A stretch of DNA of 64,000 bases from Fibrobacterota bacterium (GTDB lineage: Bacteria > Fibrobacterota > Chitinivibrionia > Chitinivibrionales > Chitinispirillaceae), in NCBI GenBank assembly GCA_023412475.1, contig JAEYNR010000039.1, positions 1 to 64,000 on the forward strand. Direction: 5' to 3'. Within the stretch, counting starts at the first letter, position 1. The number at the start of each line of letters is the position of its first letter. Below are positions 46,446 to 54,347 of the stretch, in pieces. Both the position numbers and the translations under genes were made by a program. The notes below the pieces were generated by a model. That model ran no database searches and was not told where the DNA came from. It saw only the letters and a program-made list of their open reading frames with translations.

Positions 46446-47642
46446 CTATTCCCAACAGTTTCTAATATTTTTAATTTCATTAAAATATTGTTCCAACTTC
46501 GCAATTGTATTTTGGATGATAAATGTGTTTTCATTTCTCACCTTGGAAGCTTTTCCAATCATTTTCTCTCTAACATTTTTATCTATTATTTTCTCCATAC
46601 AATCAGCAATCTCATCATAATTTTCTGGTTTAAAATATAATGCAGCCTCTAACAATATTTCTCTATGGCCAATCAGATCCGAACATAATACTGGGCACTC
46701 TAATGCTAATGCTTCCAACAAAGGCATATTGGTTGGCCCGAAAAAGGTTGTCATTACAAGAGCTGTCGCGTTTCGGTAAAAAGTATAAATTTCCTCTGTT
46801 TCAACGAATCCACCAAACACTACATCTTTTTCCAATTTAAGTGCACTTACCTGATTTATTATATAATCAAGATTACCCTGGTCCGAACCTGTTAACATTA
46901 ATTTGAAATTTTTATTTCTCTTAGAAAATTTTGCAAATGCTTGCAATAATCCATAATGATTTTTATGAGCCCAGAATTGTGCAGGATAAAAGAAATATTT
47001 ATTCTTTTCTAAATTATATTTTTCTAAAGTAGTTAACTGATTTTCTTCACTTATATTTTGAAGAATAGATCTTCCTGCAAAAATTGGTAATACCTTTATT
47101 TTTTCTTCAGCTATCCCTGTATATTTTATTAACTCCTGTTTCCCAGCTTCAGATTCACAAAAAACCATCAAAGCTTTTTTCAAATGGTAATCGTACCATT
47201 TATTCCTTATGTTATATTGATTATTAATGAAAAATTCCGGAAAAGCAAAGGTCGCCTTATGCCCGATATCCCAATTGTTAGAAATAAAAGGAAAATTCGT
47301 AATATAAGCATACCCTTGTGTCGGGTAGAAAATTACTTTAACTCCATTTCTTTGAAGATACTTACCAATTATATTTTCATAAAAACAATTATATCTGTAC
47401 TTGAATTGAGTTGGAATTAGAAATGAAGCTATTTCAAATATTTTAAATAGCAATTTTCGATAAAATGGAATTAGAATTACTTTTTTATTAAGTCCGTGTA
47501 CTGGGCCATTATTTGATATAAATGCAATTTTCACATCTTTAAAATCTTTATGATCAATATTTTCAATCATAAAATCATAATAAGAAGAACCTCCACCTAT
47601 AGTTGGAGTATAATTTATTGATAACCATACTCCAATTTTCAT
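46446..47642 (-). CDS. Family 4 glycosyltransferase
   Basis: A 398-residue GT-B enzyme. The N-terminus KIGVWLSINYTPTIGGGSSYY is typical of GT4. The donor side has FFYPAQFWAHKNHYGLLQAF and the acidic motif FGPTNMPLLEALALECPVLC. It resembles the mannosyltransferase-like GT4 group. Its ATG overlaps the aminotransferase stop (ATGA), so translation is coupled. Confidence 0.9.
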   Translation of the reverse strand: MKIGVWLSINYTPTIGGGSSYYDFMIENIDHKDFKDVKIAFISNNGPVHGLNKKVILIPFYRKLLFKIFEIASFLIPTQFKYRYNCFYENIIGKYLQRNGVKVIFYPTQGYAYITNFPFISNNWDIGHKATFAFPEFFINNQYNIRNKWYDYHLKKALMVFCESEAGKQELIKYTGIAEEKIKVLPIFAGRSILQNISEENQLTTLEKYNLEKNKYFFYPAQFWAHKNHYGLLQAFAKFSKRNKNFKLMLTGSDQGNLDYIINQVSALKLEKDVVFGGFVETEEIYTFYRNATALVMTTFFGPTNMPLLEALALECPVLCSDLIGHREILLEAALYFKPENYDEIADCMEKIIDKNVREKMIGKASKVRNENTFIIQNTIAKLEQYFNEIKNIRNCWE

Positions 47643-48766
47643 TTTTTATGGAAATCCTTTATTTTATTGCAAATTTTTACTATTATTTCTTCTGAAAGAT
47701 TACTAGCTGAGGGCAAGTATAAACCATTGTTAGTCAACCAATCACTCACATTGAATTTTCCTGAACAGTTACAACCATAATTCAACAGTGACTTTTGATT
47801 ATGCATTCCGTTAAAAAGCAACCTGGTATCAATTCCATTTTCCTTTAAATAAGAGATCAGTTTGTCTCTACTTTTGCCAAATTTTTCAGGCTCTATTACT
47901 ATAGCATTCATCCAGCATACATTAAGCGCATCTTTATTTTCTTCCTGAAACACAACTCCTGGAATTTCTGCCAGTAATTCGCGATAGATCCGATTATTCC
48001 TGATACGCATTTGCTTATATTGATCAGCCTTTTCTACCTGAGCTAACCCTATTGCCGCAATTACATTGGACATTCTATAATTAAAACCTATTTTGTCATG
48101 AGTATAATTTCGATTTCCTGATAATGGGAAACACATATTCTTAAAATATCTGGCATTATTATAGAAGCTTTCATCATCTGTTACAACCATCCCTCCTTCT
48201 CCGGTAGTAATGTTCTTGTTTGCAAAAAAACTGAACGAAGCAATATCAGAATACTTTCCAGCTTTTATTCCCTTATACTCTGCCCCATGCGCTTCTGCCG
48301 CATCTTCAACTATATACAAATTGTACTTTTCTGCTATTACCTTTATCTTATCCATCTGGCACATAAGACCAAAAATATGTACCGGCATAATAGCTTTTGT
48401 TCGAGAAGTTATTTTTTCTTCAATTTTGCTTATATCAATATTCCATGATTTTTTGTCTGCATCCACAAAAACCGGTGTAGCGCCAGTATAGCAAACAGCA
48501 AATGCTGAAGCAATCATGGTGAATGATGGAATAATTACCTCATCTCCTTTGCCTATTCCCAGACTAGCCATTGCCAAATGCAGTGAGACTGTTCCATTAC
48601 AGACAGCAACTCCGTATTTGCATCCACAGTATCCTGCAAATTTATTTTCAAATTCAGTCACATATTTCCCAGCAGAAGAAATCCAACCTGTAGAAATAGC
48701 ATCCATTACATATTTTAATTCATTTCCGTTAAGAAATGGTTCACATACCGGAATAAATTCATCCAT
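47639..48766 (-). CDS. DegT/DnrJ/EryC1/StrS sugar aminotransferase
   Basis: A 375-residue PLP-dependent enzyme that aminates a nucleotide-linked keto sugar. The PLP lysine is K184 in FFANKNITTGEGG, and the cofactor-binding motif EDAAEAHGA comes before it. Starts at 48790 (GTG) and 48784 are in frame, but homologues begin near FIPVCEPFLNG. The ATG at 48766 has GAGG 10 nt upstream and overlaps the cupin stop by 8 nt. With the cupin and acyltransferases just upstream it makes a plausible module for an N-acylated amino sugar. The 4,6-dehydratase that would supply the keto sugar is not in the window. Confidence 0.92.
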   Translation of the reverse strand: MDEFIPVCEPFLNGNELKYVMDAISTGWISSAGKYVTEFENKFAGYCGCKYGVAVCNGTVSLHLAMASLGIGKGDEVIIPSFTMIASAFAVCYTGATPVFVDADKKSWNIDISKIEEKITSRTKAIMPVHIFGLMCQMDKIKVIAEKYNLYIVEDAAEAHGAEYKGIKAGKYSDIASFSFFANKNITTGEGGMVVTDDESFYNNARYFKNMCFPLSGNRNYTHDKIGFNYRMSNVIAAIGLAQVEKADQYKQMRIRNNRIYRELLAEIPGVVFQEENKDALNVCWMNAIVIEPEKFGKSRDKLISYLKENGIDTRLLFNGMHNQKSLLNYGCNCSGKFNVSDWLTNNGLYLPSASNLSEEIIVKICNKIKDFHKK

Positions 48767-49202
48767 GTGTGACAATCCTCGCATTTTCACTCTCTATTGG
48801 TTTAAATCTTATCTTATCTTGTTCACCACAATAAGGCCCCTGCTTAACTTCTATAATTTCCGATTGTTCTAACATTTCAAATCCGTGCCCTCCATGAGCA
48901 AGCATAACCACGTCCCCTTCTGCGACAACCCGGCTTTCCAGATAATTCTGCTCATCATCATAAAAATCGACTCTTACTTTTCCAGATCTAATTATGAGTA
49001 CTTCCTGTGTCAACTCTACTTTCCGCTCTACTAAATTATGTACATGCGGTGGTATGACATATCCAGCGGGTCTGTTCATATATCCAAGCTGTTGCGAAAA
49101 GCTATCTGGTGTAAAGAAAGCTATGCCATTCTTTTGGTAATTGCTATAAATTATTATTCCCAGGATTCTTTCGTTTACTTTTATTTCTTCAATCATAATC
49201 AC
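48759..49202 (-). CDS. Cupin-fold protein of polysaccharide loci
   Basis: A 147-residue single cupin. Motif residues HVHN (PPHVHNLVERK, about 52-62) and GGHGFEML (about 105-112) could hold a metal. The sequence between (LIIRSGKVRVDFYDDE) is typical of a conserved group found beside DegT aminotransferases in polysaccharide clusters. A sugar isomerase role, as in the FdtA/QdtA keto-isomerases, is an inference from context; sequence resemblance to those enzymes is weak. It overlaps the acyltransferase gene upstream by 4 nt. Confidence 0.78.
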   Translation of the reverse strand: MIMIEEIKVNERILGIIIYSNYQKNGIAFFTPDSFSQQLGYMNRPAGYVIPPHVHNLVERKVELTQEVLIIRSGKVRVDFYDDEQNYLESRVVAEGDVVMLAHGGHGFEMLEQSEIIEVKQGPYCGEQDKIRFKPIESENARIVTHG

Positions 49203-49858
49203 TCACCATATCTAGGTTTAACATATTTTGCCGGGTCACCAGCAATAAAGGAATTTTCCGGAAATGAATCCAATACTACGGAATTAGAGCGAACAAAAGA
49301 ATCTTTTTCAATTTTCACTCCTGGAAACACACACACATTTATTCCTATCCACACATTTTCCTCAAATTCAATATTACCAATAACCGAAGGTGATAATCCA
49401 TTATATGGAACAACAGGTGTTCTTGATCTATTATCTATAGGATTATAATGCAAACTTGACAATGAATATATTTTACTTCCTGTACTCATCACACAGCAAT
49501 CACCCAGCTTTATTCCCCCATATGCAAATAACATACAGTATTGCGCAATGTGACAGTTTTTCCCTATAAACAATTCGCCTCTTTTAACATTTGCTTTAGG
49601 GTTGTCTTTTATTTTCAGTGCTCTGTAGGAAAGATCCAGATCTGTACTACTTGCTACCAGAATACTGGATTTATCTATATGAGCGCAGTCACCTATTGAA
49701 ATATAGGGTAATCCATACATAAATACACCAGTATCTATAATCACATTTTTACCTAAATGATTAAGTTGACTTTTATACATCATGGTTCGCAACAAGTTTC
49801 CTGCAGAACCATCGATATTTCTAATTATAGAAAACAGAAATTCTTTAAGCATTTTCAA
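49199..49858 (-). CDS. Hexapeptide-repeat acyltransferase
   Basis: A 219-residue left-handed beta-helix protein with repeated [ILV]-G-x4 turns (IDTGVFMYGLPYISIGDCA, IGNIEFEENVWIGINVCV, FPGVKIEKDSFVRSNSVV). It ends in the usual SFIAGDPAKYVKPR. Such enzymes move an acetyl group from acetyl-CoA to a sugar or amino sugar. The catalytic His usually seen after DN/H is not obvious, and SSLHYNPIDN may provide it. It belongs to the same translationally coupled block as the cupin. Confidence 0.85.
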   Translation of the reverse strand: MKMLKEFLFSIIRNIDGSAGNLLRTMMYKSQLNHLGKNVIIDTGVFMYGLPYISIGDCAHIDKSSILVASSTDLDLSYRALKIKDNPKANVKRGELFIGKNCHIAQYCMLFAYGGIKLGDCCVMSTGSKIYSLSSLHYNPIDNRSRTPVVPYNGLSPSVIGNIEFEENVWIGINVCVFPGVKIEKDSFVRSNSVVLDSFPENSFIAGDPAKYVKPRYGE

Positions 49859-49863
49859 TTTAC

Positions 49864-50472
49864 TTAAGTGGTATATTTCACAATTTTAGCCGGATTCCCT
49901 GCTACAACAGCATAATCCGGAACATCCTTGGTTACTACACTTCCAGCTCCAATTATGGCACCTTCCCCTATCGTAACTCCCTTTAAAATTATGCTATTAA
50001 ACCCTATCCAAGCTTTATCCTTGATTATAACTGGAGCTCTTTTTACAACAGACCAATCTTTATATATGCCGATTTTACCAATCTGCATTGCTTTCAAAGC
50101 ATCCTTCACATCATTAGTCCGCTCTGTTGAAATTAAAGAATGTGCATTATTATCCACAATAGTGACTCCCCAAGAAGTCATAACATCATTCCCAATTATG
50201 ATTTCGTTTATACAAATAAGCTTACTTCCTCCAATAAAGGAATTATTGCCAATTTTAATTTTCCCACTCAAAGTCTCAAAAACGAATGTTCCACTTAAAA
50301 ACGTATTGCTACCAACATCTAAATAGGTACGCTTGTTTTTGTCTATATTCCTAAAGATAATTTGCAGTTCATTAGTTATACTACCAGACCCTGTTTTTAC
50401 AATGCCTTTTTTAATTAAATTATTGATATTATTGGGTTTTAAAATTTTAGAAATAATTTTTCGTGTAATCAT
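49864..50472 (-). CDS. Hexapeptide-repeat acyltransferase (maltose/serine acetyltransferase-like)
   Basis: A 202-residue beta-helix acyltransferase. Hexapeptide turns run from about residue 70 to 190. The likely catalytic His lies in VDNNAHSL (about 110-117). The end, GAGSVVTKDVPDYAVVAGNPAKIV, is the family hallmark. It is five nt from the second acyltransferase gene. Two acyltransferases in one operon suggest two modified positions or sugars in the repeat unit. Confidence 0.88.
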   Translation of the reverse strand: MITRKIISKILKPNNINNLIKKGIVKTGSGSITNELQIIFRNIDKNKRTYLDVGSNTFLSGTFVFETLSGKIKIGNNSFIGGSKLICINEIIIGNDVMTSWGVTIVDNNAHSLISTERTNDVKDALKAMQIGKIGIYKDWSVVKRAPVIIKDKAWIGFNSIILKGVTIGEGAIIGAGSVVTKDVPDYAVVAGNPAKIVKYTT

Positions 50473-50497
50473 TTAAACTCTCATTATTTGACATTCC

Positions 50498-51778
50498 TTA
50501 ATTTTTTAATTCTAAATGATCAAAATTGGTAATACAATGGTCAAACACTTTTTTCATTCTTTTTTTAAATGCTTCTACCCCAAAATGTTTAATTACCATT
50601 TGCCTTATTTCATTCTTATCAAAAGTTATTCTTCCTTCCAGCCACTCTTTTATTTCCTCAGCTATCGATTTGAAATCTCTCAAATGATACAAACGACCAC
50701 ATTCATCAGTTAAAAAATCTTCCACCCCTCCACATCTGGTAGAAAACACTGGTAAACCACAAGCCATTGCTTCGAGCAATGAAACAGGTAATCCTTCTTG
50801 AATACTGGTCAGCACGAACAAGTCGGATTGATGGTAGTAATGGATCATCTTATCTCTGGATACAAAATTTCTGATTTCAGTAATATCTGAAAGATTATAT
50901 CTTTTAAATTGGTTATAAAATTTCTCCTCACCTTCAGCCCACATACTTTTTGAAGTGTTTGGAGCAATACCAATTATCTTAATTTTAAAGTTTTTAGTAG
51001 TAATTGTTCTTAGGTGACTCATTGCTCTGAAAAACGTTGTATAATCTTTGTAAAAATTACATGCAGCCACTATTAAAATTTCAGGAATATATCCGCTTTG
51101 CTTTTCTGGTTTTAATGAAAAAATATTTTCATCAACCATGTTTCCCACTACAATTGGTGAACAATCTATGTTTCCCATAAGAATTTGGCGAGCTTTGTCA
51201 TAACTAACCACTAATAACGAATCTGCATTTTCCAGAGACTTTTTTAAGGATTTTTTACTGTGAAAGGGTATTGCTTCGATACTAAATGGTACATGTTCTG
51301 CCAAAATTACAGGTATTTTGCAATGTGCTCCTAATTTATAAGCGGGTACCCCATTAATAATTGAAGTCATAGCATAAATTAAATCTGGCTTGAAATTTAA
51401 TTTTTTTACAAAATAATGATGCATCCTGATATATGTTTTTAACTCAAGTTTTTCATTAATCCATTTTAAAAAGTTATCTGATAAAAATGCAGGAACAAGC
51501 TTCTCTATCTTATTTAAATTTAAACCATATCCAATGAAACTGATTGCCTTTGGCGGTTGTAATAAGTCCAAATTACCAATATGTGATTTTAATTGAAAAG
51601 TACAAACGCGGATAATAAATTTAATAAAGTTTTCTCTTCTGAAATCTACAAATCCTACATACATATTAAATTCAGAGCCTAAAGCTAAGGCCTGTTCCTG
51701 GAAAAAACTTCCATTTATTGGGTTTGTTTTTGTGGGATACCATGAAGGTATCATTAAAACATTTTTCATATTAACCAA
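50498..51778 (-). CDS. Family 4 glycosyltransferase
   Basis: A 426-residue GT-B enzyme. The N-terminus VLMIPSWYPTKTNPINGSFF is the characteristic start of one large GT4 group. The C-terminal domain has ILIVAACNFYKDYTTFFRAM and the E-x7-E motif in TSIQEGLPVSLLEAMACGLPV. It is the first transferase after the chain-length regulator, 142 nt from it and 25 nt from the acyltransferase. Confidence 0.9.
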   Translation of the reverse strand: MVNMKNVLMIPSWYPTKTNPINGSFFQEQALALGSEFNMYVGFVDFRRENFIKFIIRVCTFQLKSHIGNLDLLQPPKAISFIGYGLNLNKIEKLVPAFLSDNFLKWINEKLELKTYIRMHHYFVKKLNFKPDLIYAMTSIINGVPAYKLGAHCKIPVILAEHVPFSIEAIPFHSKKSLKKSLENADSLLVVSYDKARQILMGNIDCSPIVVGNMVDENIFSLKPEKQSGYIPEILIVAACNFYKDYTTFFRAMSHLRTITTKNFKIKIIGIAPNTSKSMWAEGEEKFYNQFKRYNLSDITEIRNFVSRDKMIHYYHQSDLFVLTSIQEGLPVSLLEAMACGLPVFSTRCGGVEDFLTDECGRLYHLRDFKSIAEEIKEWLEGRITFDKNEIRQMVIKHFGVEAFKKRMKKVFDHCITNFDHLELKN

Positions 51779-51920
51779 TTATAATAACATTGTTTATTGT
51801 ATTAACAAGGCTTTATCTTTCTTTTAAATAAATACCTCAGTGCGAATATTTTTTTTCATTACTAATTAGATGCTTGTATGTGAGGAGCTACAGGATAACT
51901 AAAAAATAAATTAGAATAAA

Positions 51921-52916
51921 TCATATCCAGATTCTCTTTTTAATTTTCTCAATAAGTTCAAGATCTTGTTGTGATTTAGGTGCACTACATATGGCATGCA
52001 AAACAACAATGGTTAAAATCACTAAAAACGAAAAACATATACTCAGTACCACTGGATACACTTTTTTTATTTTAAAATCATACACTCTTAAGATAGGATC
52101 CACCACCTTAAAAGCCTCCTTACTCACTAGCATCTCTTTTTCCATCTCGTTTGCTATCAATCCCTGAAGTTTCTCCCGCAACAGAGGATCTGCAACAATC
52201 TCAAGCTGTTTATCCAGATAACTAACGTTTTCTCTGGCTTCCCGCAGCACCATATCTTTTATGTATATATTCAGGTATTGAAGGCACTTGGAAAGAAGAG
52301 TATCTGCAAAGGTACTATCTTTACTATTCACAGTAATAGTCATGGTACTATTACTGTTTAACTCTCTTTTCAAAATGCCACCGCTCACAGCCACGCCAAT
52401 TGCCAATATATTGGGTTTTACAAAACCCTCTTTCCATTCATTTTTAATCGTATCGTACGAGGTTTTGTACACCTTTGGATAAAGATTTTTAATCACCTGC
52501 GGAAGCAAGTCGTACTTTTCAACCAACTCGGCATTAAACTTCCTACTTCCCAAGATAAGATCTATCTTGTCTAAACCGGGATTTCCTCCAATATTCAACT
52601 GGCTGGCAACCAGTCCACCAAATGCTCCCAACCCAGAGAAATTAGGTGCGGATTTATTCTCATTTTCCTTAGCTGCAATGACCGTCTCTGCCCTAAAGGA
52701 GGGGCCCTTAAGAATTGCAACCAAATAACCTGAAACCAGCCCCAATAAAGCAAAACCTATTATCCACCACTTGTTTTTCACCAGCACATAGATATATTCC
52801 AGTATGTTAAACTCATCTGGGTCTGTCATAGCTGGTAGAAAAGCTGAACTGGAATCAGATTCCGTTTGATTTGATTTAACTGTCTGGAGATGATGTTGAT
52901 CTATCATTTTTTCCAT
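51921..52916 (-). CDS. Wzz-type polysaccharide co-polymerase
   Basis: A 331-residue inner-membrane protein with two transmembrane helices, about 49-69 and 288-310, and a periplasmic domain between them. The N-terminal part, FNILEYIYVLVKNKWWIIGF, matches the Wzz domain. The C-terminus is short and lacks the tyrosine-kinase domain of Wzc. It sets chain length of the polymer made by the Wzy-like protein. It is the first gene of the leftward operon, so the operon promoter should lie in 52917-53241. Confidence 0.88.
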   Translation of the reverse strand: MEKMIDQHHLQTVKSNQTESDSSSAFLPAMTDPDEFNILEYIYVLVKNKWWIIGFALLGLVSGYLVAILKGPSFRAETVIAAKENENKSAPNFSGLGAFGGLVASQLNIGGNPGLDKIDLILGSRKFNAELVEKYDLLPQVIKNLYPKVYKTSYDTIKNEWKEGFVKPNILAIGVAVSGGILKRELNSNSTMTITVNSKDSTFADTLLSKCLQYLNIYIKDMVLREARENVSYLDKQLEIVADPLLREKLQGLIANEMEKEMLVSKEAFKVVDPILRVYDFKIKKVYPVVLSICFSFLVILTIVVLHAICSAPKSQQDLELIEKIKKRIWI

Positions 52917-53241
52917 TACTGTGACAATATTAAGGATGTAACCAATACATATTTAGTTTTATGATTTTTTTGAAGATAATTCTTTATACTTAAAGCTTTC
53001 CTGAATAATATCCAAGTCTTATCCTTCCATTTTCTAAACTAGGACTATAAAACTAATTTTTATCCCCATTTAACTACAACTATTCAATGTATTGATCCAG
53101 AAACCATATCCATTATTAGCATTCAATAACTTAAATACGATTGATGCAAAACAAAGGTATGTCATTTGCAATACCTGCTAACAAGAAATCTCAGAGTGTC
53201 GCGATTCTCTGCAAAGCATTTAATCACTTGTATTAGGAGGT
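52917..53241. other. Divergent promoter region, nothing specific seen
   Basis: A 325-nt region between wzz and the small outer-membrane protein gene. It should contain promoters for both, but no clear palindrome, JUMPstart-like element or riboswitch was found. Confidence 0.5.
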
Positions 53242-53805
53242 ATGTTTATGAGGTATTTCATCTTAGGAATTCTAATTTGTCTTGCAGTTCTGAGCGCAAA
53301 TGCACAGATGGACACTACCACAAGAGGGTACAATGGAAGCAGAGCTCAGGATGGTGCTGCCACCCAGGCTCCAGATGCTTTCTTTGCCGGATTTGGAACT
53401 GGAACTCTGGATAATTTGGGAGCAAATGATCTTTCTTATCAAATGATTGCTGGAAAAATCTGGAATGCAGGTGCTTTGTTTGGTATAAAAGCTCTTGCAG
53501 AAGTCACTACAGACTTTGATAACGCCATTTTAGCTTCGGCTCTAATTGGATCAAATTTTTACCCTGTAAGACAAAGTGAGTTTGCCCCTTATATAGGAGC
53601 TGCCGGGGGTATTGGTTATGCGAACGGGCGTGGAACCAGTGATGCTTTAGGATTCGACCTGAGTAGCACTATTGGATTTCTAATTTTCCGCAGTGCTCCA
53701 ATAAATGTAAAACTCGAAGGAAATGCAAACTTTCTTTTCCGTGAATTTTCTGATGAGAATGGTATACCCATGACTTTTACAGGTAGACTTGCTTTATTAT
53801 TCTAA
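53242..53805 (+). CDS. Small predicted outer-membrane beta-barrel protein
   Basis: A 187-residue secreted protein. The start could be MFMRYF or the second Met; AGGAGG lies just upstream of 53242. Signal peptide 1-21 ends SANAQ. The rest alternates polar and hydrophobic residues in strands (PYIGAAGGIGYANG, IGFLIFRSAPINVKLEGNAN) and ends in a strand with a C-terminal Phe (FTGRLALLF), a classic outer-membrane-barrel signature. Size fits an eight-stranded barrel such as OmpX/OmpW-like proteins. Function unknown. It is monocistronic and ends in a strong terminator. Confidence 0.75.
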   Translation: MFMRYFILGILICLAVLSANAQMDTTTRGYNGSRAQDGAATQAPDAFFAGFGTGTLDNLGANDLSYQMIAGKIWNAGALFGIKALAEVTTDFDNAILASALIGSNFYPVRQSEFAPYIGAAGGIGYANGRGTSDALGFDLSSTIGFLIFRSAPINVKLEGNANFLFREFSDENGIPMTFTGRLALLF

Positions 53806-53816
53806 AGAAACAAATC

Positions 53817-53855
53817 AAAGTATACAGGTGCTCAATTCGGGCACCTGTATACTTT
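53817..53855. terminator. Strong bidirectional terminator
   Basis: Perfect 15-bp arms AAAGTATACAGGTGC (53817-53831) and GCACCTGTATACTTT (53841-53855) around a 9-nt loop, with A residues before and T residues after. It separates the convergent barrel-protein and CoA-binding genes and can serve both. Confidence 0.88.
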
Positions 53856-53864
53856 TATGCAAAA

Positions 53865-54233
53865 TTAAAACTGATTGGTACGTAACAGCACAAGTGTACA
53901 AGCGTTTATACAATCGATTCCATTCTCTTTTAATTCTTTCTCAAGCTCCGCTGATTCTGTTCCAGGGTTACAAATAACCCTCTCAGGTTTCACCCTTATT
54001 ATCTCCTGTAGATGCTGACTCCATCTCTGTGGTCGCATATAAATGGTAACTGTGTGGATAAACTGATCAATGTCCAAAATACTTTTATACACTGCGATTC
54101 CATCAATTGACTCAACTATTGGATTCACCGGAAAAACCGTGTGTCCTTTCTCAATTAACATCCTTAAAGCCTTAAAAGAGTAACGATCAATTTTATCACT
54201 AGCTCCTAAAATTGCTACATTTTTTGCTTCCAT
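53865..54233 (-). CDS. CoA-binding-domain protein (YccU-like)
   Basis: A 122-residue single Rossmann-like domain. It starts NVAILGASDKIDRYSFKALR (G-A-S nucleotide motif), continues with GHTVFPVNP and IHTVTIYMRPQ, and ends with ICNPGTES in place of the usual WxQxG. This is the stand-alone succinyl-CoA-synthetase-type CoA-binding fold. The cellular role of this family is unknown. It is leftward, 10 nt after the shared terminator, and follows glycogen phosphorylase by about 114 nt. Confidence 0.85.
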   Translation of the reverse strand: MEAKNVAILGASDKIDRYSFKALRMLIEKGHTVFPVNPIVESIDGIAVYKSILDIDQFIHTVTIYMRPQRWSQHLQEIIRVKPERVICNPGTESAELEKELKENGIDCINACTLVLLRTNQF

Positions 54234-54347
54234 CTTATTCCCTGGTGCTCAAATAAGAAATAATCATGATTTACTCTAATCTCATGCTTTTATTAAAATC
54301 CTGATGAGCCCAGAAATATGGACTCACCAAGATAAAACTACATTTAA

